Below, one piece after another: positions 1 through 13,900 of a stretch of 64,000 nucleotides of DNA (positions within the stretch are counted from its first letter, which is position 1; each line of letters opens with the position of its first letter). The translations under genes were made by a program, and so were the position numbers. The stretch is taken from the NCBI GenBank assembly GCA_002633005.1, contig NMRA01000038.1:643329-707328 (forward strand), in the 5' to 3' direction. Origin of the DNA: Phoronis australis (taxonomy: Eukaryota; Phoronida; Phoronidae). The notes beneath the pieces were generated by a model. It saw only the letters and a program-made list of their open reading frames with translations, made no database searches and had not been told where the DNA came from.

Positions 1-223
1 TCACTTTCATAGAAGAGTGTCTCACTGTGTGCCCTCCAGCACAACTTTCTTCAATAGTACACGGCGCATGTTTCAACAATTCTACTATGCCTCCCTTTTA
101 TTTCATTTCATAGATGAAAAAGATGGTGCTGAGTTAGGTGTGTATTTTTAGAATATTCTCGCTTTAGCCGAAGTTAATCAATCACAAAAGAGTCAATAAT
201 TGAGGTTACGTTAGATTTGCTAT

Positions 224-375
224 TGATGATGTTTGGCTGAATCAGTGCAATATGAATAATGTAACCACTCGCTGCTACTGATGATGTCTGGCTGAATCAG
301 TGCAATATGAATAATGTAACCACTCGCTGCTACTGATGATGTCTGGCTGAATCAGTGCAATATGAATAGCGTAAC
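224..375. repeat. 55-bp direct repeat, about 2.7 copies
   Basis: Three head-to-tail units begin at 224, 279 and 334 with TGATGATGTYTGGCTGAATC and carry the same continuation through AATATGAATAATGTAACCAC. The third unit is truncated and diverges near 371. No coding potential is visible. Confidence 0.85.
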
Positions 376-566
376 GAGCCACTCGCTTCATGCGCTGACA
401 CCTATTTTGCCAAGATAGGCTGGTAAATTCCCGTGCATACTCGTGAAAAAATCGCCTTTCACCTTCGTGATTTTGCGAGATTTTGCTTTTCTAGCAAGAA
501 ACTTGGTCTAAAGAAGACTAGAGGTCGGAGCGAAGCTGCGGAATACTCTCCAGAACACAGTTAGCT

Positions 567-1028
567 TTCTGATTTATTTATTCATTTATTTATTGTGATA
601 TTTAAAATGAGAGTGGCCTCTTCAGTGATAGCACTGCTTTCCAAGAGGGGCCTCAACGACAAAAAAAGTAATATAATACATTGAAGTAATAAAACAACAA
701 TTAAATATACATAACAAAGATGCAATTAAAACAGGTTGAGAATTAAAAAAATAAATAAACGACGAAGAATGGTGAAAATTTAACTAAGAGAGATTAAATA
801 AATAAAGAGATGACTCTAAACAGTGAGATTGTCTACGACAGTGAAAAAATGACATGATTAAGACAGGTAGGTTATAAAACAGTTACTAGGTAAATTACAG
901 TTACTTTTAATGTTGAGTTTGAAGGTATTAATTAAATCGGACCACATAGTTTCTGGGCTAAGAGAATTCCACATTGTAGCAGCAGCATACATAAAAGATC
1001 TCTTGCCAGTCTCGGTGTTAATTATTTA
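567..1028 (-). mobile_element. 3' end of a non-LTR (LINE-type) retrotransposon, broken
   Basis: On the minus strand, positions 1025 to 861 read as the C-terminal tail typical of CR1/L2/Jockey-like reverse transcriptase ORFs. The hallmark is GKRSFMYAAATMWNSLSP, followed by a hydrophobic stretch and a stop near 861. The frame is closed by an in-frame TAA at 1026-1028, so only about 55 codons survive. A 3' UTR-like stretch follows, including the complement of 'aggcccctcttggaaagcag', and ends in a TTTATT-type simple repeat around 571-596, the expected LINE tail. Clade assignment is not possible from this fragment. It is a dead 5'-truncated copy. Confidence 0.7.
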
Positions 1029-3295
1029 CAAGAAACATTTCCAGCAACAGAAGAACGTGATCCTACTGGCTTCCTTTTTTTTGGAATTTACAAAGTTTAC
1101 TAGCTTATTTATTGTTTACTCGGACGTTTCAAGGTTGTGTAGGGCCCTAGAAAAGTGGCCAGTTTTGGTCAACTTCGGAACATCGTAACTCAGAAATGAT
1201 TGATAGCATTCATATTATGCTTTCGGATACTACGCTTTATAAAGTATTTTCCAAAACGCAGTTAGGATTTGATTTTAAAATTTTCAACCTTTGTATAAGG
1301 GGCTATGAAAAAATAGGACTGCTATGATTTTGATGAAAAAAATTAAGTTTTATAAAAACAAAAAACGAACAGATAATTTATAAAATTGTAACAGCATTTT
1401 TAAGATTTTATATTGATATCGTATGAAATTTTGTCGTATAACTGATCCCGTTGTTTGGGAATAAATTTACCTTTCTTTTGTGCTAGAAAAGCAACATCGT
1501 GTGTCTGACCTATTTAGTGACAGATTGGTGCAAAGTCAAAATCAAGTTCTGCGGAATATTTACTTTCAGAAAATTTATACTTTTATAGGTTTGTACATAT
1601 TCGGTTAGATATACACGCTTGTCGATAAATATAAATTTATTAATTTTATAAATTTATTTATTTAGGTTTCCACATAACCTTAAAACGGCTCTACAGAATA
1701 CATTAAACACCATTTGTTAATTTAATGTTATTCCGTTCACAATCTGTTATTCGGAATCTAACAACTTTTTAAAGCTGCATTTTGCCCTGTTTCGCTGGTT
1801 TGAAACGAAAATCGAACTAAGTCTTTTACTGTCACAAACTCGATCTGATAATACAGGATTCTATTTCTGTTACTATCGAACATCGAAACAATCAGAGATT
1901 CGTGAAAGCAAAAACGCGTCCGAGTTTATTGGGTTTGGCCCGCACCCTAAAATTGCAAAATTCTAAAACGGTGCACGTACGCATTCCTTGAGAGGGCGAC
2001 GTAAATAGAATCCAGTCACGGTAAGGAATTATGCGAGATCAATTTCATGAGCCAACTGAACAAGGCGAAATGCATATTTAACGGCTCTCGTTATCTCGTA
2101 CGCGGACACTGGCTTTACAAAGACTCTGCCGCCCCTATCACTAATGTGGCAAACTGTTAAATTGTTGAGATAACCACTGTCTTGTACACTTTGTTGCGAG
2201 TCAGAAGATATTGAAATCTGTTAGTCATTGCTAGGAATCGCCAGTGCTGGAAGTCCAGTAGTAAAAAAATCCATTGATAACAAACATCGACAAAACCCCT
2301 TGAAATAATTGAAGATACCAACCTGTATGAGATTGACTAACGTCGCCGATCGGTTTGTATGCTGGTGACAAATTGTTGAGGAAGGGTGATGCTTGTTTTT
2401 ATAGGTATCCCACTGTTGCAGGTGAGTACATCAGTGACGTCATATGTGGTGGCTGCTGTGGGACTCCAACCCGTCTAGTAAGTCAGTACGCAAATTATCG
2501 AGGCCCAGACAATTCTTGTTGCAGTGACATCTGGTGAACAAGGGATGAATGATGAGCGTCAAATTAACATTCAAGAAGTTTAACTTCAGACGCGTCAGTG
2601 TTGAATCACTAAATGTGACTAAACCCACGAGACGTATTTCTTGACTGTTTAGTCCCTGAAACTTATATCTTAAGTCAAAAAAGTCACAGAACATAGCCTA
2701 CTCGCTCAAAGACAGGAGCAACAAGACATGTGGGCCGAACAAACAAAAAGCAGGAGAACAATATTGACCGGAATCGAAAGGATGTAAGACTGAAGAACTT
2801 GAAAACCACTCGCACTATATTTTGTGAGACACACAATAGCGATATTCCCACTGGTTTGATAACATTAAAAATATTAATACTTTTCGCTAAGAATTCCCGG
2901 AATGTCATTTCTTTTGAAGTTCTTTAGGAGAGCATTATCAAAAACAACAGAGCTGTTTATGACAAACTCGCTGTGTCGATCAGACTGGTTGTCGACGACT
3001 TGAATTTTGGTGAACTAGTACAGTGCCTCAAAGTATATGCTCCGACAATCGTAAACAAAGATTTTTGACATTTTTGGCCGACTACAAATTCACTCGTAAA
3101 CCGTAACATGTTAGCACTGGAATAACAATTCACGTTAACAAGAATAAATTCTGAAAGAACGCCATCCATGTTCTCCTGCGACGACTGGCCGTCAAGCAAG
3201 TATTTGGGCGCATACCTCCTGGAATTGCTAAATGTTCTATACCTTTGATTATGAATTTGAAAATTCAGTCTTGAAACTTTTACATATTGGTTGAA

Positions 3296-3445
3296 CATGG
3301 GCGGCACAGCACTGAACAAAATGGGGGGGGGGGGGGGCTAAAGCCCCCCAGCCCCCTGTGGTGGGCCGCCTATGGAACATGGGCGGTACAGCACTGAAAA
3401 AAGTGGGGCTATAGCCCTCCAGCCCCCTATGGTGCGTCGCCCATG
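3296..3445. mobile_element. Two adjacent copies of a ~70-80 bp GC-rich palindromic MITE
   Basis: Copies span about 3296-3374 and 3378-3445. Each starts CATGGGCGG, carries a CACTG...AAAA-GGGG core and an AGCCCCCCAGCCCC segment, and ends near GC(C/G)GCC(T/C)ATG, the complement of its start. The first copy contains a 16-base G run (3322-3337). A complete member of the family is at 43521-43589. Confidence 0.65.
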
Positions 3446-3687
3446 TTGAATTTATACAACTGGATAGAGTTTTCAAAATATGATTGATTTTTTTTAAAAA
3501 GGTTTGAATTTGTTAGATAGCACTGAATTTACAAAATACGAATTTATATTTCTGAGTATTTTTGCACTTTCTGCCGATCATATTATTAACTTGCGCTTCA
3601 CTCAAAATTGGCGCTCCCTTTAGTTTTTTATTGTGTGTCATTTGAAGTCACGTGATTTAAAGCTTTTACTGGAAAGCTCAACTTGCT

Positions 3688-3721
3688 GCAGACGTGAGGC
3701 TGTCGCAGCTCTCACGTCTGC
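3688..3721. other. Perfect 11-bp stem hairpin
   Basis: GCAGACGTGAG and its exact complement CTCACGTCTGC are separated by 12 bases. No gene end is recognised nearby, so a terminator or RNA role cannot be claimed. Confidence 0.6.
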
Positions 3722-4926
3722 ACTCGACCTAAGTACATGACGTATGCGTGCACTATTACGCAGACCAGACATACAGTATAATTACGTAATTATCAACTTA
3801 ACTGAGTACGCCCGTGCTTCCTAGACCCGGATAGTCGTTAATGTTGTCGCGAAGTGCATTCCCCGTCATCGTGATGCCTTGTTATAAGATGTTCGTCGCG
3901 AATTTTCGAAATATCAGTTATTACTCGCTAAAATAAAATATTTCCATGTATATATTTGTTATTTATTATAGCGATATGGATGCATCACAGAATGCAACGA
4001 AAACAAATACACGTTTTATGCAATACTTCCCAAGCCACTTGGGCTTATGAATCACCTGATTCAAATCATACAATTTAGCCCGGGCTAGAGTTCTATGATA
4101 TCATGTAAGCGGTTATACTCAATACAGGCTACTCTGAACAATCTAGTGCCAAGACGACGTACACAGCTGGATAATAGAAACAACTCAAACAAGTCTAAGA
4201 CATAGGATTTAAGTTCACTTTGAAACTCGATTTCTGGTGCAATCGAGAACAAAAAGGATTTCGTCTTCAATGGAGTTCCCGAAAACCTCCGTAATTCGAC
4301 CTCTAATGACAAAATTCCTGACCTCAACTATGCCAACACAGATCTCAATGTGGCGGGAAGATGTACAAGGTTTGAATACAGTATTCTGGTTTGAAAGTTT
4401 TGTAAAAACATGATTTAGATTAAGAGCCAAACAATTCACTCCAAACCTTTCCTAACATCGCTGTGCCTGCTGATTCAGACGGCACATGAACCGTTGCCTT
4501 AACTACTGGCATATTCTATAGTATGGAGCCAAGTTTAAAAACATTCTATACTCCTCATTCTTGAGTGGCATTTTCAAACTTAATACAGATGTTCCATTTC
4601 CAACATATTAAGCAATAATTGTAAACTGTCTTCACTGCTTGAGAAAAGTACCGTCATCCGCATAAAGTAAGCAGCACAAATTATAACCCCCAATGTCAAC
4701 AACGGTTCTCACACTGGTATAAATAGGCATTTCATTCACAGTCGAACCAAGTTGTTCAGTCGACACCTACCAATTGAACGCATTTTTCTGCATGCGCATA
4801 TGAAACCTTAAAAGTAGGGTAACAATGCCCATCTTAATCAACTTATATAACTTATAGCAACACAACGTTACTAAAGTAGCATATCAATTCCGTTTTTGTC
4901 ATAGTAAAATCTTTTAAGTTAGTAAG

Positions 4927-5214
4927 GTGAAAACATGCTCGGAGCAGGACGTCCCTTTCGGATTGCATTTTTGTTCTTCAACTGAACAAATTAATATGAA
5001 AATCAGAAAATTCCACGAGTCTGTTATTCAAATAACAGCTGCAAACCTTGCTGCCGCGGGGATTGTGGACAATCAGATAGGCTACAAAGCCCTTGAAGTC
5101 CGAGGGCATTCAGTCCTGCCCTTATTTAACCTAGGTAGTGAAGCGATAATTGCCTTATACCACAAGGATGGAACTTTACTTGAAGGCAGACACAAATTAA
5201 AAAAATATAACTAA
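4927..5214 (+). CDS. Unrecognised 95-aa ORF, possible exon or remnant
   Basis: An open frame of 95 codons whose composition looks more protein-like than its neighbours, with segments such as AANLAAAGIVDNQIGYKALE and LGSEAIIALYHKDGTLLEGR. It ends in a lysine-rich tail and a TAA. The reading frame upstream is not supported by a clear acceptor, and no promoter or family motif is visible. It could be a terminal exon of a gene I cannot assemble, a decayed gene, or chance. Confidence 0.2.
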   Translation: MKTCSEQDVPFGLHFCSSTEQINMKIRKFHESVIQITAANLAAAGIVDNQIGYKALEVRGHSVLPLFNLGSEAIIALYHKDGTLLEGRHKLKKYN

Positions 5215-6352
5215 AATTTGAATCAGTTAAATATTTTTTAAAAATTTACACGGAATTCTGTCAATAAGCTACCGACGGCTTTTCCCCAGGCTCTTGCGCT
5301 CAGTGGGTCCATAGTCTATGGTGGGTCTTATTTCCAAAAAATGTAGGTTTAGTAAAAAAAGTATATTTTCTGAGAGTAGAAAGCCTGTAGACTTTAATGT
5401 CTGACTTTTGATGAATCTGCCAATACTTGGTATGAGCTGCCGCTAAGGCCACCCGACCCCCCCCCCGCACGAGTGGCTTGGGTGCAGGTTTGCTGGGCCA
5501 GTGACTCAGTCTTCTGTGAGTAACACAGAGCACCTCGGAATTCTAATTCCAGAAACAAAAGAGCACGGGAATTTTCTTGTGAAATTCAAGGCACTGTCAT
5601 CAAATTTATCCATTTTTATAGCCCATATGAATTGTATAATATAATTTTGTGTCGTCAAATCTAAAACAAAACCGTGCTTTTACAAAAAGATAGATTTTCT
5701 TGATGTTGTAATGATTATTTCAACCGACCTCAGTATTACCAACTCTCAAGAGCAGGGTCGAGGATTACACTCTATCACAGTGCTAGGGTAGGTCGAGGAT
5801 CTCACAGCTTTAGTGAGGGGTTTATTTCTGTCTAGTAAGCGACGCCATGACTATTATTTTAAAACGCTTTTTGCCTAAAGAAGTGTGTTCAGTGCAGATA
5901 CGCAGAACGGCACTTGTCAGAATGTAACGAATGGCCTAAAGTTAGAGAACTGCGCAATCACCGGCTCGTTGCTCACTGGCACTGCATCTGATCTTGTTCG
6001 CGGTGAAAAAAGCATAGCGACCAGTGGCGGTGCCCGCAGAATATATTCTCAACCCACTCACACTGTCACTGGACTGGTCACTTATTCAACAATGCTGTTG
6101 TAGACGTGCTTCCGATAAAATCGGCAAGTGTGCTAACCATTCAGCTAATACAGGCCCTTAGCTAGCCAGCCAACTAGCTGTATGAAGTCTGAAGACTCGT
6201 CAAAATACAGCTAGGAACCACTGAGTGTATTTCTTCCGTAGACCCCGAAATTGCACACGGCCAGGGTAGTTCTGATTGTCACCTCGCTGTGAAACTTGTA
6301 TCAACATGTAAAGCTAAAGACCGCGTGCTTGCAAAATCTGGAAATCAACGCC

Positions 6353-6658
6353 GTTAAATTACGTGCGTAAGATAATTCTTGTTACAGGCGCAATTAAGTG
6401 CGGCATAAATAAATTATTTGTGGCATAAAGTAACTTTTAGTGCCGCAAATACTTACTTTACGTCGTAATGTAATACTTACTTTACGTCGTATTGTAATAC
6501 TTACTTTACGTCGTAATGTAATACTTACTTTACGTCGTAATGTAATACTTACTTTACGTCGTAATGTAATACTTACTTTATGTCTTAAATAACTACTTTA
6601 CGTCGCAAATAATTACTTTATGCCTCTAACAAGAATTAACTTACGCACGTAATTTAAC
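6353..6658. mobile_element. ~306-bp palindromic MITE with internal 24-bp minisatellite
   Basis: The left end GTTAAATTACGTGCGTAAG and the right end are inverted complements over about 35 bases with few mismatches, continuing through TAATTCTTGTTA. Between them, about 6450-6575 carries some six tandem copies of a 24-bp unit containing CTTACTTTACGTCGTAATG. Flanking blocks (GCATAAA..., GCCGCAAATA...) are degenerate versions of the same words. No transposase is present. This is consistent with a non-autonomous DNA transposon whose interior expanded by tandem duplication. Confidence 0.75.
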
Positions 6659-7952
6659 ATTGTAAAATTCTCTCAACAATAATATCTATGATAATGGTGT
6701 AGCAACCATGCACATTTAGTGCCAATGAATGACATAAAACTTCCTCTAATCGTCTGCACGATCCTGTCATCTGTGCAAACACCACTTTGGCAAAGTTGGG
6801 CCCCGGGGCCGGGTAGGGCCCGATGATTAAGTGAAGCACTTTCAATCAGAAGCCAATTCGCCTAACTTATTTATAATTATAGTTCGTACTACCAGTAGCT
6901 GCAACAATTTTGTTGTTGTTGTTGTCCATTTATATCCTATCTCTAATGGATAGACTGGGGATGGACCTTTTCCGCGGAAGGGGTTCGATCGAACCCTCTG
7001 AACCCCCGTGGCTGCGGGCCTGTAATAGGCAATTGTGCATTAGCGAGTGGGTAACAGAAGCTCATATGATTCAGCGGAAGCACGTTTACAACACTTTTGT
7101 TAGCCACTCGCTAAGGGGCATCTGCCTTTTAGCTGAATAATTACTATGCTTGCTAGGTTCAGTAGTCTCGGCTATTGTTCTGGGAACTGTCAGAAGTTTT
7201 GACCAAGTCGAATTTTCCAAAAATTTTTACAAAACCGCAATGCATTTTTTTAAAAAAGCAACCTAATTTAAGTTGAATTGACTCCAACAGGCAATATGGT
7301 TAATTTGGCATGCGTTCAAACCTATAGTAAAAAAATTGCCTTGTTCAAATTTTGGAACCAGTTACCTGGATTTCACTTCATAGCCAGGTGTCCTAAACAG
7401 TCGACCAAAAGGCAGTTGTCTACTGGCGAATGATTGAGAGAACCCTAAATATAATACTAAGTTCACACAATTGTTTCTAAGACATAATTCTCACTCTAGT
7501 ACAAAGTTTCCAAAAATAATATTAAGTGCTGGATATTTGTATAAATTAACTAATGTACTAATAATTGCATTCATTATTTATAAACTTTATTTAGTAATTG
7601 TGAAGGTGTAGCATAAGATCGAATTTCTAACTTTATAGTCACTTTTCATGAAACTGACTTCAGGCCCTATTAGCTGGCTTGTCACGTCGTCTCATTTAAT
7701 CTGCTGATGATGGTCTTAAGGAATAACAAATAGTCAATTTAACAAAAGTCTGGTTTGATCTAGCATAGAAATCATTTTCCATCTGAGTTAGGAACAAATT
7801 GAGGTATTGGTTTTCTGGCAAACCAAGAAATCACTTCCCATCTAGACCAATTTTGTAGCACCAGCTAAGTGCTCGTCTAATCAGAAAATTTGTATCTTTG
7901 ACGGAATGCAGATCTACAGCTGCTTTTGTGTTTGTACATTGTGTTGTAGGCA

Positions 7953-10900
7953 ATGGCATCAGACGTGACCGCACAGAGAGATAAGACATTCACAGAGCAG
8001 TTTCAACATGGAGACTGGACCATGACTACAACAAAAAGTCACATTCTTCAATCGGATGGTATTGTGAGACAGAGGTAGTGCTAGTTTCTGTTTTCAATAA
8101 AAAAATCAGACTTTGTTTCTTTCCATGTAGGTTTGAGGGCAATTTCATAGTATTTCTCCTTTCCGTTACAAGAAAAAATATCAAGTAAATGAGTATGTAT
8201 GTCCATTTGAGCCAGTTTGTTTAAATTAATCAGCCAAGTAGATAGGAAATGGTGCTTCAGGGAAAACATCCATTTAACTATTCCTTTTCTATCTCCCATA
8301 TTCAGTTTCTTCACAAGAACAGAAATGTGTAATCAGTAATAACACATTCACGTGAAGTTTCCTCCAGGAACATGTCATAATACCATTACTTGGCCGCAGC
8401 ACTGTAAACGGACATAATTAATAATGCGACTTAATACTTTACATCTTGCTTCTGTACTGTACTTCATAATTAATTAGGTTACAGGATTGTTGAGCAACTT
8501 CTTGAACTTTAGGCAATTGAAATTACTTCAAAATCTAATCTTCACGCCTCTGTAGAATTTCTTCTATTTTGGTCACCAACTGAACTAAAGAAAACAAAAT
8601 GTTTTCATACCAGTTTAGTTCACGAGGCAGTGTAGTCTATTGAGATAAGTGTCCACTTCCTTTACCCAAGGTCGTGGGTTCAAGTCCCGCTGGGGCACAC
8701 TGTTAGACCTTCGGCCAGGTCTCTAGCTCTTCACCTCGGTGTTACCTATACAATATTAACGAAGTGAAAAAATAGTTCCAGATGATCAGTGCAGTGAGGC
8801 CACGTGAGCAGCCTGCATACGTCTGCTACAACGTGCAGCAGACCACCTGCAATTGTTTTTTATTTAAAAGGATCGGTTTCGTTTTTTATAGTTCTTTTCT
8901 TCAACATAATACATTTTGTTAAATAATACTGCTATATTTTTGAGAAGTGAAAATGTCGTTTTTAGGTTTGAAGCGCAGCTGCGACTGCCACAAGTGCCGG
9001 AGATGATATTTGCTGCGAACACACTAAGGATCCAGCATGCGCTGGGATACGGCATTGAGTTTAATGCACACGATGCTCTTTTGTTGGTCGATGCTGAGCA
9101 TGATTTGTTGAAGGTTGCAGCTGCTGACACCTGGCGGCAAGCAAGGTAAGTGGTTGTCTTATTATTTACTTGAGTTTCTGAACTGACTGCTTGCCTGAAA
9201 TTTCCTGAGTGTCTCATAACTCTAAGTTAAAGGAACATCTTTTTTCTTATTGTTAGTAGGTTCTTTCTGTTAGCCAAATGTTTACCCATCTAAGACACTA
9301 GCAAGTGGAAAATGTGTCGAAATTCTTCACATTTGAAAGGGCTAACCAGCTTATTTCTGGTTATTTATTGACGGAGTCACATTGTGGAAGAAACAAAGCT
9401 TTGATGTACTGAGATCAGGGCTTGAAATTTTCCTCTTTCAAGAGGATTTTCTTTTGTTTTGGTTTTGGTTTTGATTTCCTCTTATTGGATTTCCAGTTTT
9501 CTCTTTGTTGGTCTCTTTTTATGTTGACTTTATCCATGTGAAAAAGTTTATTTCAGTTAAATTTTACTACATAAACCTATTCTTTTGTGGAACCATTTAT
9601 CAGCTGGAAAATTTTCCTCTTTTTTGTCATTGGTCATTCCAAGCCCTGTGAGATTGAATAGGTGTGTTATTTAAACTGTCTTTCAACTGTACCCACAAAC
9701 TTGTCTTTAGCTTCCTCTCATTGTGCAACGAGATAAAATTGCATTTGTCCATGTTTGCTTCATCTTTGTCTTGGTTTTTCATTCAACTTGACTGCTTTTA
9801 CACTATTATTGTCTTAGGTCAGAGGTTATCAGTGAAGAAGATATTAAGGAGGTCATCAAGCCATTTGATTGGACATTTACCACGGATTACTCTGGTACTT
9901 TGCTGATGGAGGGTGACGCCTCATTTCAGGTAATCACTTCCTGTACCAATTGAGCCATTACTTTGTTTTGTGCCAGTTGTTCGACCAACAGCCTCCATGA
10001 TTTCAAGTGCAGAACGAGTACAATCATGGTTTAGGTGGTGCTGTTCACTTGTTGGTTTGATCATGTGATGCCATGTTGACCAATGACTGTGATAGCTGGA
10101 TAAGGAAGCTTGGTCTAATTTTGTTGTGTTTTAAGGAACATTATCAATGAGGAAACTGATTTTGTGAGATCAACTTCAATGGTCACAGAAAATAAATACC
10201 TTTAAGACAGTGTAAAAATCTGCAGTATTGTAGATGTTTGGTTAAATGTGCAGACATATCAGTAAGGTACTACATAAGTAAGGTACTACATATTAGTAAG
10301 GTACTACACAAGGTTAAAGGTCAAGTTTCTTGATTTGGCGGTGAGCAGTAATGAAGAGCAGCATTAATGAATGAAAATGTGCATTGGTTGAATGTTTTAA
10401 AAGACTTGCATTGCCCCTGTTTAATGACACAGGCTGCTTAACTAGTATTTTATCTTCCCTATATTTCTCACTCTATCCAGTGCTTCATGTTTATCAGGTT
10501 GAGCCGACTGAAGAGGAAATAGATGTGGAGAAACTTAAACAAAGGGAAAAGATTCTCTTCTATGAAGACTTGACGCTGTTTGAGGATGAACTCTCTGACA
10601 ACGGAGCATCTGTACTGGGGGTGAAAGTTGTAAGATTCTTTGAATGTTTTTTATTTCTTAACAGTTGTACCCTATTTTAAGGATCTGTTGTACATTCCAA
10701 ATGTGTCTCAGTTTTTACACGTTTCTGTGGAGATGCTCAGTCTTTTTGCCTTGTGCTCCACAGTTTTCATCACCGTAAGATGTCTCTCTTTACGACTACA
10801 CTGTTTATCACACTAAGTCCAAGACTACAGTAACCTGGATATATATTTGTTTGGGTCTAGTTGTTGTTTTAGTGCTATCAATTATTTCCCTGTATTAGTC

Positions 10901-13900
10901 TGGGTCAAATATTAAACAGACAGCTTTCATAACTGGAACCAGAAGTCTACTTCAATGACATGTATTTGGCTGTGCATGTGCTTGAATGTATTAATACTGT
11001 ATCCTGTGCTTCAGTGGAATATTCCTAGGACATTCTCTTCAATGATACTCTGTAATGGGAACCGTTGGATGTATAAAAATGAACATTCAGTTTTGTTAAG
11101 GTTATCCTTTTGTTGTAAAAAAGGGGAATGTTTTAGCGTTCAGAAAATGACATTTTTTCCCAAATTATTATGTGCTCTGGGCATGCATTTTGTGGAAATC
11201 TCTGAAATATGTGACTGCTGGCTGAGAATAAAATCAAATTAGTTCTTTTACTCTCTGACACAAAATCAGTCTCACAATATTCCTTGCATTATAGGTTCTA
11301 TTTGTCACCAAATCAAGTCACAGGCTATACTTTTGAATCTCAGTTTTAGGGCTGGCCAACCCAAATGTTAATGTTTTATTGAGTCCGTGGTGGTTTTGGT
11401 GCTATTTGTTGGTAATGGAAATAAAATCCTGTGACGGTGAGGAATATTTTAAGACTTATGTCATGACAGTGAAAGACGTAATTCTATTTTTGTTTTTCAT
11501 CAAGTTAAAGAGGGTGAAATGCAGCTTTAAAAGGAATTGTTTGTCTTTAGTGGCTTCGTGTCGTGTGTTTTCTACTTGTACATGACTTGTGTATATTTTC
11601 AGAGAGCCATGCCGTCCTGTTTCCTAGCATTACTAAGGTTTTACCTGCGGGTGGATGACGTCTTAATTAGGATCAATGATACAAGACTTTACCACGAGGT
11701 GTGCTGTGCCACTGTTTGCTTCATGTGTTACGTGATCTTTGTGGGGCTTACAGGTTGCAGATGCTAATGATGTCTACCAGACATGACTGAAAGCAGTGAT
11801 GGCAAACCATTCTTAGATTTATCACGAATGATGGTCTTTGGGACATTGTAGTTTGGGGAACTCCTTGACATTCTAATTATGTTGTGTTTCTGCGCTTAAC
11901 TTTTTGCATCGTACTCAGGGGCAGATCCAGGATTAAGAGCGGTCTGATAAAAGGATTTTTTTAAAAAGAGGGGGTCCAAGTCAATAATTTGAAAATTCTA
12001 GATTTGATATTTCTAAAATCAAGAGAAAAAGAGGGGACCGGACCCCCTTGACCCACCTGGATCTGCCTATGGTACTTGAGTCTTGAATACGAATTGCTCT
12101 TGCTTGTTCAGATAATCGGCTTGGAATTTTCCGCGGAAACGTGGATTTCCGCTTTTTTCAAATGTGCTTTCCGCTTTTTTTATAATATTTCCGCGTAAAA
12201 AAATCGGATTTGATATAAAATTTCCGCGGCAAATTCCTTTCTTACCGCGGCGTTGCAGACGACGTTCACCTCGAAAAGCGGAAGTTGCTCTTTATGTTTC
12301 GGAGGAACGTAAATTGTCAACATTGCCGGGGCATCTGGGACAGCGTGGTGGGATTTTCAATGGCGTCTCGTGTTATTGTTAAGCGCGGCGACAAATACTA
12401 CCGCTCTGCAGCCAAAAATGTGTGGGTTGGGAGTGGACNAGGGGAATGTTTTAGCGTTCAGAAAATGACATTTTTCCCACATTGTTATGTGCTCTGGGCA
12501 TGCATTTTGTGGGGTATGGAAATCTCTGAAATATGTGACTGCTGGCTGAGAATAAAATCAAAATTAGTTCTTTTACTCTCTGACACAAAATCAGTCTCAC
12601 AATATTCCTTGCATTATAGGTTCTATTTGTCACCAAATCAAGTCACAGGCTGTACTTTTGAATCTCAGTTTTAGGGCTGGCCAACCCAAATGTTAATGTT
12701 TTATTGAGTCCGTGGTGGTTTTGGTGCTATTTGTTGGTAATGGAAATAAAATCCTATGACGGTGAGGAATATTTTAAGACTTATGTCATGACAGTGAAAG
12801 ACGTAATTCTATTTTTGTTTTTCAGCTAGTTAAAGAGGGTGAAATGTTGCTTTAAAAGGAATTGTTTGTCTTTAGTGGCTTCATGTCGTGTGTTTTCTAC
12901 ATGTACATGACTTGTGTATATTTTCAGAGAGCCATGCCGTCCTGTTTCCTAGCATTACTAAGGTTTTACCTGCGGGTGGATGACGTCTTAATTAGGATCA
13001 ATGATACAAGACTTTACCACGAGGTATGCTGTGCCGCTGTTTGCTTCATGTGTTACGTAATCTTTGTGGGGCTTACAGGTTGCAGATGCTAATGATGTCT
13101 AACAGACATGACTGAAAGCAGTGATGGCAAACCATTCTTAGAGTTATCGCGAATGATGGTCCTTGGGACGTTGTAGTTGGGGGGAACTCCTCGACATTCT
13201 AATTAAGTTGTGTTTCTGCACTTAATTTTTGCATGGTACTCAGGGGCGGATCCAGGATTAAGAGTGGTCTGATAAAAGGATTTTTTAAAAAGAGGGGATC
13301 CTTGTCAACAATTTGAAAATTCTAGATTTGATATCTCTAAAATCAAGGGAAAAAGAGGGGTCCGGACCCCCTTGACCCAGCTGAATCTACCTATGGTACT
13401 TGAGTCTTGAATACGAATTGCTCTTGCTTGTTCAGATAATAAATTCATCATTCTTTTTAACTTATGTCTTAGAATCTGTGAACTGTACACTGCACATTAA
13501 GGAAAGACAGTGTGTAGCTGGTGACTTTTCAGTTGCCTCATACCCAGGTTTTTTTCCCAACGCCAAATTAGTCACTTTGAGTTACACAACCAATGTCTGG
13601 ATGATGGCATTGTGCTCCATTTAATCGCTCGTAAACATCTGGGGTGTCAAGTTTTCCCAGCAAACTAATAGACAGAGGGTTCACCGAGACATATTATATG
13701 CTATTCCGCTGAGGGATTGAGCTGTGTATCGGAAGAACACTTGCCAGTTGAGTAAAGCGTCTCAGGAGAAAACTTGGCACTATCTGGCTTTGTACTCACA
13801 CAATTTCCTGTTGAGAAGGGGTCATGGTCAGAATCAAGATAGCGAGAACTCTCATGGTGGTGCCACAACACTTTTCAAGTCTTCACATAATGTGCTACGG

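Larger units (their letters stand above)
1029..6352. other. Stretch without recognisable gene
   Basis: Short ORFs on both strands show no family resemblance and no convincing exon structure. Positions 1875-2000 hold a diverged relative of the short-ORF repeat seen at 52.9, 55.5 and 56.5 kb. Two copies of a small GC-rich palindromic element lie at 3296-3445, a perfect hairpin at 3688-3721 and an unrecognised ORF at 4927-5214. The rest is AT-rich sequence in which I see nothing definable. Confidence 0.6.

Noticed and set aside
8621-8700. tRNA gene
   Set aside because: A and B boxes and a GGGGCAC-like 3' end are present, but the 5' acceptor strand does not pair and a SINE-type body follows.
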